A stretch of DNA of 64,000 nucleotides from Planctomycetota bacterium. Lineage in GTDB: Bacteria; Planctomycetota; UBA8742; UBA2392. Under the pieces are notes generated by a model. The model saw only the letters and a list, made by a program, of their open reading frames with translations, did no database searches and was not told the origin of the DNA. Within the stretch, counting starts at the first letter, position 1. Each line of letters starts with the position of its first letter. Positions 18,413 through 26,245 of the stretch are shown here, one piece after another. The stretch lies in the NCBI GenBank assembly GCA_020638635.1, contig JACKIE010000002.1, forward strand, positions 1 to 64,000, read 5' to 3'. The position numbers and the translations under genes were made by a program.

Positions 18413-18485
18413 AGTGGCATGCGCTTCCAGCGCATGAGTACCGGCGGCTTCAAGCCGCCAACAGCGCCTGGAAGGCGATGCCACT
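18413..18485. repeat. Nested inverted repeat between FHA and sigma genes
   Basis: The outer arms AGTGGCAT (18413-18420) and ATGCCACT (18478-18485) are exact complements and extend inward with a few mismatches. An inner perfect GGCGGCTT/AAGCCGCC pair sits at 18443-18450 and 18452-18459. The right arm reaches the stop codon of the sigma gene. It could be a bidirectional terminator or a REP-like palindrome; no T run follows. Confidence 0.6.
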
Positions 18486-19237
18486 CACCGCACCGTGGCG
18501 GCGGTTTTCTGCAGCTTGCCGTAGTCGCGGCGGGTTTGTTCGTCCTTCAGGTAGATGTCCGACAGCGCGTCGTCGAAGGCGTCGTCGTCGGCTGACGTCA
18601 GGCCGCTGCCGTTGAACTGGTCCTTTTCGTCGTCGGTCCAGGAGTAGCCCATCACGGCCACCTTCACGGCCTCGCGGATCTGGTTGCGCACGCGCTTGAG
18701 GTAGCGGCTGACGCTGGCCTCGCTGACGCCCATCATGTCCGCGATTTCCTTGCCCTGCACGCCGCGCGTGAGGCGCATGCGGTAGCACTCGAACTCGGTG
18801 AAGTCGGCCGACTTCTCGACCTCTTTCAGCGCGCGGTACACCTTGGCGCGGAACACGGCCATCTCGAACTCGTCGTCCGGCGGCGCGCTGGTGCTGACCT
18901 CGAAAATGGTATCGTCAAGGCTCATGGGCTTGCTGCCGCCGCCGCGCTTCTGGGCGCTGCGGCTGGTGAGCTCGGAGTACACGACGTGCTTAGCGATGGC
19001 GTATAGCCAGGTGCTGAACTTCACGCCGCGCTTGGGGTCGAACTTGCCGATCTCCTGGTACACGCGGGCCAGGGTTTCCTGGCTGACGTCCTTGATCGTC
19101 TCCTGCCCGAAGTAGCGCGAAGCAATGCTGCCGATCAGCCGCTCAATGGATGGGCCGAACACCTCCCACATCTCGTACCAGGCCGAAGCATCGGCCTTTT
19201 TCAGGCGTCCCAGCAGGTCTGTGTTGATGGAAATCAA
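18485..19237 (-). CDS. Sigma-70 family RNA polymerase sigma factor (ECF-like)
   Basis: 250 residues. Region 2: IASRYFGQETIKDVSQETLA and VYQEIGKFDPKRGVKFSTWL, then YAIAKHVVYSE. Region 4 carries the helix-turn-helix GKEIADMMGVSEASVSRYLK. No region 1.1 or clear region 3. An acidic tail of ~55 residues (WTDDEKDQF, ADDDAFDDALSDI) is unlike typical ECF factors and may be a docking or autoinhibitory segment. No anti-sigma gene is adjacent, but Ser/Thr kinase and FHA genes are, as in kinase-controlled sigma groups. The link to them is inference. Confidence 0.85.
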   Translation of the reverse strand: MISINTDLLGRLKKADASAWYEMWEVFGPSIERLIGSIASRYFGQETIKDVSQETLARVYQEIGKFDPKRGVKFSTWLYAIAKHVVYSELTSRSAQKRGGGSKPMSLDDTIFEVSTSAPPDDEFEMAVFRAKVYRALKEVEKSADFTEFECYRMRLTRGVQGKEIADMMGVSEASVSRYLKRVRNQIREAVKVAVMGYSWTDDEKDQFNGSGLTSADDDAFDDALSDIYLKDEQTRRDYGKLQKTAATVR

Positions 19238-19308
19238 GGCAAGTCCCCCGCGTTACGATGTGTGGTTGCGGATTGTCGTAGCCAGATTTCAGCCTAACCA
19301 GCCTCGAT

Positions 19309-19343
19309 GATTTTGGATTTCAGATTTTGGATTTTGGATTGAG
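19309..19343. repeat. Heptamer array, consensus GATTTTG
   Basis: Five consecutive 7-bp units (19309, 19316, 19323, 19330, 19337); three are exactly GATTTTG and two are degenerate. It lies in the 262-bp spacer between the divergent sigma gene and the DnaK-module gene. The array at 47014 uses the same word on the other strand. The rest of this spacer shows nothing else I can name. Confidence 0.75.
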
Positions 19344-19499
19344 CGTGAAGTGCCAGGATGCCGTGTTTCGCCAGGCAGCCACTACAACAGCTTCTTCGCG
19401 AACTTCGCATCAACTGACTGAAACTCGCGTTTCGCACAAGGGCTCCCTGTTTTCCGCCCGTCCGGCGAATACGATTGTCCGGCCGGTCTGGAAACGCGT

Positions 19500-20405
19500 G
19501 TGAGCCAAGACGAACTGTACATCGCCATCCGCAACGTGGCCGAGGACGGCCGGGCTTGGTCGTACCTGCACTCAAGGCAACGCGACGAGAAGTACCGCGA
19601 GCTTGCGCAACTGGCTTTGGCGCAAGGCTCCGCCCGTGCCCAGCACCAGTATCTGCCCCTGTTGAGAGAAGGGTTGCTCGACCTTTACGACTTTGACGAG
19701 GCCCTGCACCACAGGCTGGACGACCCGCTGGAAGACATCGAGCTGCGAGAGCAGCGCGTAATCGACGCCGTCTGCCGGCTGTTCCACGCGCGCTACCGCG
19801 TCAACCTCCGCGAAGACCTGCTCGCCCTGCGGCGTGTGGCAGACGAGGCCTGGGATGTGGCTGACCGGTTGGAAGAAGCCGGCAAAGCCGAATTGCGCCT
19901 GCCTTACCTGGCCGCAACCGAGGCCGGCCCCTGCCACTGCTGCGTGCTGCTGCGCTTGCAAGGTTCAACCATCGAGGCTGCGGAATGGCTTCCGCACACG
20001 CCGCGGCCGAAGACTTTCAAACTGCCGCCGCCGGACGCGGTTGAACGGGCGTTGGACCTGCTGACGGCCCGCTTCAAGGCCGACACCGGCGTTGACCTGA
20101 CCACAGACCACGCCGCCATGAACCGGTTGCGAGACGCCGCCAAAGCCGCCTGCAACGAGTTGAAAACGCGGGAACGCACGCTGGTTGAGCTGCCCTGGAT
20201 CACCGCGGAGCTGATCGAGCGCACGGACCTGCGCATCGAGCTGACACGAACGATGCTCGGCGACGCGGCCCCGCTTCCCGATCCCAAACCCGAGCCGGCG
20301 CCCGCCGCCAAGCCGGAATCGGGATTCAGCAAGGTGATGGGCTGGATTGCCGCGATACTGATCATGGCAGCGATCTGGGTGCTGATGTACCTGCTGGACC
20401 TGTAG
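19500..20405 (+). CDS. Membrane-anchored protein with two tandem DnaK subdomain IIB-like modules
   Basis: 301 residues from a GTG at 19500. Residues ~181-250 read like the IIB lobe of the DnaK/Hsp70 ATPase domain: FKADTGVDLTTDHAAMNRL, then RDAAKAACNELKT, LPWITAEL and DLRIELTR, matching the family pattern FkkegGiDLskDkmAlqRL...LPfITAd...L.i.LTR. Residues ~87-152 are a second copy (FHARYRVNLREDLLALRRVA, LPYLAATEAGP) that aligns without gaps at exactly 97 residues offset (Phe95/192, Asp106/203, Pro135/232). There are no Hsp70 phosphate loops and no substrate-binding domain. After a Pro/Lys linker, one C-terminal helix (279-299) anchors it. In DnaK this lobe contacts GrpE and shapes the nucleotide cleft. 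Here it may act as a decoy or docking module; the function is unknown. Confidence 0.75.
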   Translation: MSQDELYIAIRNVAEDGRAWSYLHSRQRDEKYRELAQLALAQGSARAQHQYLPLLREGLLDLYDFDEALHHRLDDPLEDIELREQRVIDAVCRLFHARYRVNLREDLLALRRVADEAWDVADRLEEAGKAELRLPYLAATEAGPCHCCVLLRLQGSTIEAAEWLPHTPRPKTFKLPPPDAVERALDLLTARFKADTGVDLTTDHAAMNRLRDAAKAACNELKTRERTLVELPWITAELIERTDLRIELTRTMLGDAAPLPDPKPEPAPAAKPESGFSKVMGWIAAILIMAAIWVLMYLLDL

Positions 20406-20460
20406 ACCGACCGGTGCCAACCAATGCGGCGTACTTGAGAGATCGGCTGTTGCCATTGAT

Positions 20461-20675
20461 GCCTGCGGAGCAGGCCTACAACGTTAGCCCCCAGCGTAAG
20501 CTGGGGGTTTCGCCAGACAGAGTTTGCGGAGGCGCGGAGCGCCGGCACAACGGTGGCCTGCCACCGCAAAGCCTTGCGGCCACGCGGCGGGTGTGTCGGC
20601 GCTCCGCGCCTTGGCTGTCTCAATACGCCGGGACCCCCAGCTTACGCTGGGGGCTAACCATTGTTGCGGCGCTCC
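20461..20675. repeat. Nested palindromic intergenic element
   Basis: Within the 408-bp gene-free stretch 20406-20813. The outer arms 20483-20508 and 20633-20658 are perfect 26-bp inverted repeats, and each arm is itself a hairpin (8-bp stem CCCCCAGC/GCTGGGGG, 4-nt loop). Inside, 20531-20549 pairs with 20592-20610 (18 of 19, the mismatch a possible G-U). The centre has CGGTGG/CCACCG (20551-20566). A further hairpin GCCTGC-GGA-GCAGGC lies at 20461-20475, and GCGCTCCGCGCC recurs near 20664. No ORF is convincing. It could be a REP/MITE-like element or a structured RNA. I see nothing recognisable in 20676-20813. Confidence 0.75.
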
Positions 20676-20813
20676 GCGCCCGACTGCCGTTTTAAAACTT
20701 GCTTTGGAGCGCGCCCGCAAGTTCCTTACGTACGTAGCATTGCGGGAGGAAACTGCAGGTTCACACGAAGCAACCGAGGCACGAAGCACGGCGTTGTGTG
20801 ATACCCAAGCCGA

Positions 20814-21983
20814 TTAAGTGGAGGTGACGGGAACTTCCTTCACCACGCCCCCTCGGCGTTCCCACCACTCGCGCAGGGGCTTGGCCGCCCACCAGGCGAA
20901 GATTGCCAGCAGGTGCCCGGCGATGATGTCCGGGATGTAGTGGTATCCGCCGTACAACGTGGCGATGTACACCGCGATCCCCACGGGCAGGTACACCCAG
21001 AACAACGGCCGCACGCCCTTCCAGCTCGCGATCAAAAACAGCGTGGTCCAGGCCGTATGCAGGCTGGGGAAGCAGTCGCGGTTGCGGTCCTTGATGTCGT
21101 CCATGAAGCTGAGCGCGCCGCTGGAAGCCTCCAACCAGCGGCCCTCAAACACGTACTTCGGGCCCACCACGGGCACCAGCACGTAACCGATGTAGGCCAA
21201 GGCGCCCGTGATCACCAAAGCGCCCATGAAGCGGTTGAAATGCGTGCGCCGGCCCAGGAACCACAGGGCCATCGCCAGCGCAGGCGCCGCGTACACGTAG
21301 CTGATGTAGGCGGCCTCATGGATGTCGAGCTGCGTCAGGTTGAACCAGCCGATGAACGTGGTGATCCACTCCGCATGCATCCACTTGTGCACCATGGCGG
21401 CGCTGAGGTCGCCGAAGATTGCGTACTCCCAGTTCGCGAGCTGCATGTCGTACATGGTGTCGCCGCGGATGGCGGGTATCAGCCGCTTGTTCATCTCGTA
21501 GACGCCCATGCAGGCCAGGAATGGCACGTAACCGCGCAACCCGCCCAGGCCCCACAGCGTCGTCGCCCGCATGCGTGGCCCGAGGCCCGTCGCCTCGCCC
21601 CACACGCCGTGCATCAGCTTGCGGGCAACCCCTTTGCGCGCCATCGGCAGCATCGCCACCAGCAGCAGGACGGCCGTGCCAACCGCGCACCACAGGGTGA
21701 ACATCCACATCGTGCCGCGGCCGTGGAAGTTGTACGAGAACCCGCGCCACAGGCTGGAAGTCGAGGGCGCGCCGGAAACCGCGAGGTAGGCCACCACGAA
21801 CAGCGCGAGCAGGCCCAGGATGATCGCCTCTTCGAAGCGGAACACGCGGAACGGCAGGCCGCGCCAGCGGCCGGCGCGGTTACGGGCGCGGATCTGCTCG
21901 ATCTCGCGCAACTCACCGATCTGCACGCTCTGGTGCGCGCCGGTGGGTACGTCTGCCAGTGCCGATCCCGTGTCTTCAGGCAT
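20814..21983 (-). CDS. PAP2-superfamily membrane phosphatase/phosphotransferase
   Basis: 389 residues with six or more membrane helices. The C-terminal part carries the acid-phosphatase motifs spread as in the PAP2/inositolphosphotransferase (AUR1-like) group: VVGPKYVFEGR, CFPSLHTAWTTLF (the SLH motif) and YGGYHYIPDIIAGH (the distal histidine). The first ~45 residues are cytoplasmic and polar. Such enzymes dephosphorylate or exchange head groups of lipid phosphates at the membrane surface. The substrate is unknown. No partner gene shares its strand nearby, so it is probably monocistronic. Confidence 0.82.
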   Translation of the reverse strand: MPEDTGSALADVPTGAHQSVQIGELREIEQIRARNRAGRWRGLPFRVFRFEEAIILGLLALFVVAYLAVSGAPSTSSLWRGFSYNFHGRGTMWMFTLWCAVGTAVLLLVAMLPMARKGVARKLMHGVWGEATGLGPRMRATTLWGLGGLRGYVPFLACMGVYEMNKRLIPAIRGDTMYDMQLANWEYAIFGDLSAAMVHKWMHAEWITTFIGWFNLTQLDIHEAAYISYVYAAPALAMALWFLGRRTHFNRFMGALVITGALAYIGYVLVPVVGPKYVFEGRWLEASSGALSFMDDIKDRNRDCFPSLHTAWTTLFLIASWKGVRPLFWVYLPVGIAVYIATLYGGYHYIPDIIAGHLLAIFAWWAAKPLREWWERRGGVVKEVPVTST

Positions 21984-22191
21984 AAGCCCGCAAGTGTAGC
22001 TGCGAATTTACGTTATCCTGAAGGAAATTTTACCCAGGCCTCACGTGTTCCAAGACAGCAGTGTGACGTAATGATTGCGAACATCACAGGCGCGGCCCCG
22101 TTTTGAGGTCAGGACCACTTGGGGGACGCCAATGCAAACGCTAGAATCCGCGAGCCTGGCAGTGCTGTTCGCCGTGAGCGAAGGTTCGACA

Positions 22192-22617
22192 ATGAGCGAG
22201 TCACCGGGACCCACCGGCCGTATCCGTGAAATCAATCCGGATGACCTGGATTTCGACGTGTCCGACACGGCGAGCCAGTTCGATTTCGACGCCGAAGAGC
22301 GCCGGCGTTTCCAGCGCGCCATGCTGGAGGTGCCGATCGCAATCAAGCTGCTGGGCGACGCCGACAAAGAACTGTGCAAGGGCAAGGCCGTGCTGCGCGA
22401 CCTGAGCCTGGACGGCGCGTTCCTGACAGGCATCGAGATCGAGGAAACCGCTGACGGCGTGAAGCCCGAGGAAATCGGCGAGTTCAAGCGCATCCAGTTC
22501 ACAATCATGGACGGCCCGTTCAAAGGTGTGGAAGCTGCGGCCCGGCCCGTGCGCGTGGGCATGAAAGCCGGCGGCGTGGGCGTGAAGCTGGAAGAAGGCT
22601 TCAATTTCGCGGTCTGA
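22192..22617 (+). CDS. PilZ-domain protein
   Basis: About 141 residues from the ATG at 22192 (MSESPGPTGRI). An alternative ATG at 22132 has a good GGGGGA 5 nt upstream and would add 20 unlikely-looking residues. After an acidic leader (NPDDLDFDVSDTASQFDFD) comes a PilZ fold: ERRRFQRAMLEVPIAIKL supplies the arginine-rich c-di-GMP motif and DLSLDGAFL the D/N-x-S-x-x-G motif. It is therefore a likely single-domain c-di-GMP receptor. No cyclase or pilus genes are in the window. A terminator follows. Confidence 0.8.
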   Translation: MSESPGPTGRIREINPDDLDFDVSDTASQFDFDAEERRRFQRAMLEVPIAIKLLGDADKELCKGKAVLRDLSLDGAFLTGIEIEETADGVKPEEIGEFKRIQFTIMDGPFKGVEAAARPVRVGMKAGGVGVKLEEGFNFAV

Positions 22618-22624
22618 ACCGGAG

Positions 22625-22648
22625 CCCGCCGTGCCAACGGCGGGTTTT
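22625..22648 (+). terminator. Intrinsic terminator of the PilZ gene
   Basis: A perfect 8-bp stem CCCGCCGT (22625-22632) with ACGGCGGG (22637-22644), a GCCA loop and TTTT directly after, 8 bp beyond the stop codon. A textbook rho-independent terminator. Confidence 0.85.
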
Positions 22649-22711
22649 GCGTCGGCCGAAGAGTTGCTGTGCGTCTGACGTAGTTCGAAGTCCGGAGAAT
22701 CGATGCACCCA

Positions 22712-22737
22712 AAGCCCGCCATTCGCATGGTGGGCTT
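22712..22737 (-). terminator. Hairpin downstream of the ABC permease gene
   Basis: A stem AAGCCCGCCA (22712-22721) with TGGTGGGCTT (22728-22737), one G-T pair and a 6-nt loop, lies immediately after the stop of the minus-strand permease gene. On that strand it is followed by a short T-containing tract, so it probably ends that transcript. Confidence 0.65.
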
Positions 22738-22741
22738 CTGT

Positions 22742-24271
22742 TTACTCATGCCTTAGCGCGTCGATCGGCTCCATCAGGCTGGCGCGGATGGCCGGGTACA
22801 GCGACGCCAGAAAACCGATTGCGAAGGCCAGGCCCACCGCGTGCAGCGAGCGCTTGATGTTCAGGGCACCGCTCAGTGCATCCATGGCGAACCACTCCCG
22901 CGCCGCCTGCACCTCGGCATAGCCGAAGGCAACTCCCATCAGACCACCAAGAATCGAGAGCAGCAGACCTTCCAGCATCACGCTGCTGAGCACGCGGCCG
23001 CGGCTCCAGCCCACGGCCAGCAGCAGGCCGATTTCGCGGGTGCGCTCGTACACCGTCAGCGTCATGGTGTTCAGGATGCCGACGGCGCCGGCCAGCGCGG
23101 CCACCAGGCTGATCACCAGGCCGAACTGCTCAAAGAAATCGAGCTCTTTGTGGCGCTGCAGAATGTCGGCGGACTTGATCGCGCGCAACTCGCGCATGTT
23201 GACGTTGATGTACTCGCGGACTTTCAGGATGTTGGCCTCGAGCTGCTCCTCGCTTACGCCATCGCGCTTCATGATCACGATGTAGTTGGTGCAGCTTTCC
23301 GGCACCTCTATCTGCTTCTCGACGAACTTGCGGCCTTCCTTCACCTTCACGGTCTCGGTGCGGGCGTGTTTGCCTTTCAGGACCTGCGCGACCTTCAAGT
23401 GGAACCACACGGCGCTGTCCTGGATCATGATGCCCGTGCGGCACACACCGCGCGTGGTGAGCTGCAGCTTCATTTTCCAGGCGTACACCGGGTCCGCGGC
23501 GTCGTACTCGATGTCGTAAGTGTCCTTCAGCCACTTGGTGTACTGGGTGTCGTCCATGCGCATGCCGGTCAGCGGATGTACCGGCCGGCGCGGCGGCGCC
23601 TTGCGCCCGGTGCGGGCTTCGTAAGCTTCGGACGACTCTTCCTCGATGGCGTCCTGGTGGATGCCCAGCTCCGTCGTCAGGCGGATCAGCGCCCACCACT
23701 GTTTGCCCTGCTCGGACATCTGGTCCCAGTTGTCGGGGCGGCCGAAGACCTGCTCGAAACCTTCGCTGGTCACGACGTCCAGCAGGTTCAGGGGCTGCCC
23801 GACCTTGGGCACCTTGTCGCCCATTTTCTCGCGCAGGATTTCGTAGGCGTGCTCGCCGAACACTACGCCGTAGGGGTCGTCGTCGCTGATTGGCTGGCCC
23901 TCCACCATCTGCATGTGCGCCAGCACCGGGTTGTCGCCGGTGATGCCGTAGTAAAGGATGGCCGGGCGGTCGTCGAAGTCGTTCTCGGTGCGGAGAAACG
24001 CCGCGATCATGGGCGTGACGGTCTGTACGCCTTCCAAGGCGCGGATTTCATCCATGTGGTAGAGGGGGATATCGCTTTCCAGTTCTTCGGCCGTCGCCTG
24101 CGTTACCACCAGGTCGCCTCGCTGGGTTTCAAACGCTTCGCTGATCTGGCCCACCAGGTCGTCGCTGATGGTGAACAGCGCCACCATGATGCTGACGCCG
24201 ATGCCCACGCCCAGCACGCTGAACAGTGTGCGCAGCTTGCGGCGGAAGAGGTTTTTGAGGACGAACTTCAT
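22742..24271 (-). CDS. ABC transporter permease, FtsX/MacB type
   Basis: 509 residues. N terminus MKFVLKNLFRRKLRTLFSVL leads into the first transmembrane helix (GVGIGVSIMVALFTI). A periplasmic MacB_PCD-like domain of ~290 residues follows, then three C-terminal helices with FtsX hallmarks (FFEQFGLVISLVAALAGAVG, ILNTMTLTVYERTREIGLL, GLLLSILGGLMGVAFGYAEV). Its start codon is immediately preceded, in its own direction, by a heptamer array. No ABC ATPase gene is adjacent, so its ATPase partner must be encoded elsewhere. MacB-type permeases act by mechanotransmission (lipoprotein extraction, efflux, lysis control). Confidence 0.87.
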   Translation of the reverse strand: MKFVLKNLFRRKLRTLFSVLGVGIGVSIMVALFTISDDLVGQISEAFETQRGDLVVTQATAEELESDIPLYHMDEIRALEGVQTVTPMIAAFLRTENDFDDRPAILYYGITGDNPVLAHMQMVEGQPISDDDPYGVVFGEHAYEILREKMGDKVPKVGQPLNLLDVVTSEGFEQVFGRPDNWDQMSEQGKQWWALIRLTTELGIHQDAIEEESSEAYEARTGRKAPPRRPVHPLTGMRMDDTQYTKWLKDTYDIEYDAADPVYAWKMKLQLTTRGVCRTGIMIQDSAVWFHLKVAQVLKGKHARTETVKVKEGRKFVEKQIEVPESCTNYIVIMKRDGVSEEQLEANILKVREYINVNMRELRAIKSADILQRHKELDFFEQFGLVISLVAALAGAVGILNTMTLTVYERTREIGLLLAVGWSRGRVLSSVMLEGLLLSILGGLMGVAFGYAEVQAAREWFAMDALSGALNIKRSLHAVGLAFAIGFLASLYPAIRASLMEPIDALRHE

Positions 24272-24272
24272 C

Positions 24273-24307
24273 AGGGGCCAGAGGTTAGAGATCAGTGGCC
24301 AGGGAAG
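24273..24307. repeat. Heptamer array, consensus AGNGGNC, abutting the permease start
   Basis: Five 7-bp units at 24273, 24280, 24287, 24294 and 24301 (AGGGGCC, AGAGGTT, AGAGATC, AGTGGCC, AGGGAAG) begin one base beyond the permease start codon. In the sense direction of the permease they read as AACCTCT-like words, the same word that precedes tgt on the opposite side of the spacer. Confidence 0.7.
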
Positions 24308-24341
24308 CCATATGCGGCGTGCCTCTATCTTGCAGTTCCCT

Positions 24342-24369
24342 GTCCTCTAGACTCTAACCTCTGACCTCT
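24342..24369. repeat. Heptamer array, consensus NACCTCT, abutting the tgt start
   Basis: Four 7-bp units (24342, 24349, 24356, 24363), each ending in CTCT, with the last unit directly against the tgt ATG at 24370. It is the inverted counterpart of the array at 24273-24307. No Shine-Dalgarno sequence is left upstream of tgt. Confidence 0.72.
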
Positions 24370-25497
24370 ATGAGCCACTTGTTTGAACTCGAACACACCG
24401 ACGGCCGCGCGCGCGCGGGCGTGCTGCACACCGATCACGGATCCGCGCACACGCCGGTGTTCATGGCGGTCGGCACCCAGGGCAGCGTGAAGGGCTGCAC
24501 GCCGGAGCAGTTGAAGGCAGCCGGCGTATCGGTGGTGCTGGGAAACACCTACCACCTGATGCTGCGGCCGGGGCCGGAAATCGTGGCCGAGCTTGGCGGC
24601 CTGCACGCCATGACGCGATGGGACGGCCCCATGCTGACTGACAGCGGCGGCTACCAGGTGTTCAGCCTGTCCGGCATGAACCGCGTTACCGAGGAAGGCT
24701 GCAGCTTCAAGAACCACCTGGACGGCCGTGATGAGCTGCTGACGCCCGAGCGCAGCATGCAGATCCAGCACAATCTCGGCGCCGACATCGTGATGCAACT
24801 CGATGACGTGCCGGAGCTGCCCACCACGCCTGAGCGCGAGGCCGACACCATGCGCCGCAGCGTGCGCTGGCTGGATCGCTGCATGAATGCACTGCCGGAG
24901 CTCTCGGCCCAGGGCAAGCGCCAGCATCTGTTCGGCATTGTGCAGGGCGGCACCAACCCCGCACTGCGCATGGAGAGCGCACGTGAGCTGGTGAAGCGCG
25001 AGCTGCCCGGCTACGCCATCGGCGGCCTGAGTGTGGGCGAAACCAAGCGCCAGATGGAGGAAATCCTGGGCCTGGTTACCCCCCTGCTGCCCGAAAACAA
25101 GCCGCGCTACCTGATGGGCGTGGGCTACCCGGAAGACCTGATCACGGCCGTGGGCCTGGGCGTGGACATGTTCGACTGCGTGCTGCCGACGCGCTCTGCG
25201 CGGCACTCGCAGGTGTTCACCAGCCGCGGCCGGCTGCGCATGCGCAACAGCGCGCACGCGCGCTCAAAGCTGCCGCTGGACCCGGATTGCGGATGTTACA
25301 CCTGCGCGACTTACACGCGCGGATACATCCGGCACCTGATGATGGCCGGGGAGATGCTTGGCATGACGCTGCTCAGCATCCATAATCTGAGCTTCTACAC
25401 GGCGCTGATGCGCCGGGCGCGCGAGGCCATCCTGGCCGGACGCTACAGTGAGTTCGCCAGTGAATGGCTGCCGCGCGTGGGCGGGGCCGCGGAGTGA
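24370..25497 (+). CDS. tgt: tRNA-guanine(34) transglycosylase (queuine/preQ1)
   Basis: 375 residues. Tgt exchanges guanine 34 for preQ1 in GUN-anticodon tRNAs, the committed step to queuosine. Visible family motifs are LEHTDGRARAGVL at the start, LGNTYHLMLRPG, DSGGYQVFSLSGM with the substrate-binding Asp, FGIVQGG, GLSVGE and YLMGVGYPEDL. The nucleophile Asp lies in VDMFDCVLPTR, and the zinc site is CGCYTC followed by a distal His. Full length with all catalytic residues. It starts directly after a heptamer array with no Shine-Dalgarno. It is followed after 1 bp by a membrane-anchored protein gene, so the two are probably co-transcribed. No other queuosine genes are seen here. Confidence 0.97.
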   Translation: MSHLFELEHTDGRARAGVLHTDHGSAHTPVFMAVGTQGSVKGCTPEQLKAAGVSVVLGNTYHLMLRPGPEIVAELGGLHAMTRWDGPMLTDSGGYQVFSLSGMNRVTEEGCSFKNHLDGRDELLTPERSMQIQHNLGADIVMQLDDVPELPTTPEREADTMRRSVRWLDRCMNALPELSAQGKRQHLFGIVQGGTNPALRMESARELVKRELPGYAIGGLSVGETKRQMEEILGLVTPLLPENKPRYLMGVGYPEDLITAVGLGVDMFDCVLPTRSARHSQVFTSRGRLRMRNSAHARSKLPLDPDCGCYTCATYTRGYIRHLMMAGEMLGMTLLSIHNLSFYTALMRRAREAILAGRYSEFASEWLPRVGGAAE

Positions 25498-25498
25498 C

Positions 25499-26194
25499 AT
25501 GAGCGCAATCGGGTGGGTTCGCAACGGGTTGATTTTCGCCGGAATGGGCATCGGCGGCGCGCTGGCCATTGCGGGGGCGATCGCCTCGAAAGAAGAGCCG
25601 GAGCAGCCGGGCGAAACGGCGGTGGCTTCGTCGCCGATCACGCTTAACACCGCCAAGCCGCCCGATCTTGGCAAGACACCGCTGGCCAAGCCGCTCAGCC
25701 TGGAGTCCGCTTTCGGGCGCTCTGAGCTTACAGGCCTGCCGGTTGCGCACGTGCCGCTCAATCCGTTGGAGGAACTCGACTTCGATCGGCGGTGGGACAT
25801 CACGCTTGCGCTCAAGTCGCCCAAGCCGCCGGTGGATCTGCCGCCGCAGCCCGCGCCCGACGAAGTAGCCGAGCCGGAACACGACGACGCCTCACTCAGG
25901 GCTGACGTCAAACTTGACGACCTTCCAAACGAGGCGAAGCAGCGCGCCAACGACGCTCTCGTCAGCCTGCGTGACGGCAGCAAGCTGCTGAAAGAGGGTA
26001 TGAACCAGTTCCGCCGCCCCGGGGAAGAGGGCGTGCAGGGCTCACGCAAGATCCGAGAGGCGGCCGATCTGCTGCGCGACGCGCGCGACAAGCTGGAGTC
26101 GGCACTCAAGCTCGCTCCTCAGCACCCGGAACTGCTGCGCCTGATGCAGGAAGCCAAGGCCAACCTGTACATCTGCCTCAAGCACGGGATGTAG
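25499..26194 (+). CDS. Membrane-anchored protein, unknown function
   Basis: 231 residues from the ATG at 25499, 1 bp after the tgt stop, with GGAG in the tgt 3' end as ribosome site. The N-terminal helix (LIFAGMGIGGALAIAGAIAS) is a signal anchor. A Pro-rich extracytoplasmic stretch follows, then a helical C-terminal domain (REAADLLRDARDKLESALKL, APQHPELLRLMQEAKANLY) resembling a single TPR-like hairpin. I do not recognise a family. The link to tgt is only positional. Confidence 0.65.
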   Translation: MSAIGWVRNGLIFAGMGIGGALAIAGAIASKEEPEQPGETAVASSPITLNTAKPPDLGKTPLAKPLSLESAFGRSELTGLPVAHVPLNPLEELDFDRRWDITLALKSPKPPVDLPPQPAPDEVAEPEHDDASLRADVKLDDLPNEAKQRANDALVSLRDGSKLLKEGMNQFRRPGEEGVQGSRKIREAADLLRDARDKLESALKLAPQHPELLRLMQEAKANLYICLKHGM

Positions 26195-26196
26195 AG

Positions 26197-26217
26197 GGTG
26201 GTTGGTGGTTGGTCGCA
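26197..26217. repeat. Short heptamer array, GGTGGTT
   Basis: Two exact GGTGGTT units (26197, 26204) and one degenerate unit (26211), lying 2 bp after a plus-strand stop in the convergent spacer before the DUF6064 gene. Weak alone, but it follows the 7-bp pattern of the other spacers. Confidence 0.5.
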
Positions 26218-26245
26218 ACTGCAAACGCCCAACAATCAAAGGTCT

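Noticed and set aside
20959..22106. Large plus-strand frames opposite the PAP2 gene
   Set aside because: The minus strand has membrane helices and the SLH/His motifs of PAP2. The plus-strand product is His/Gln/Arg-rich with no motif.
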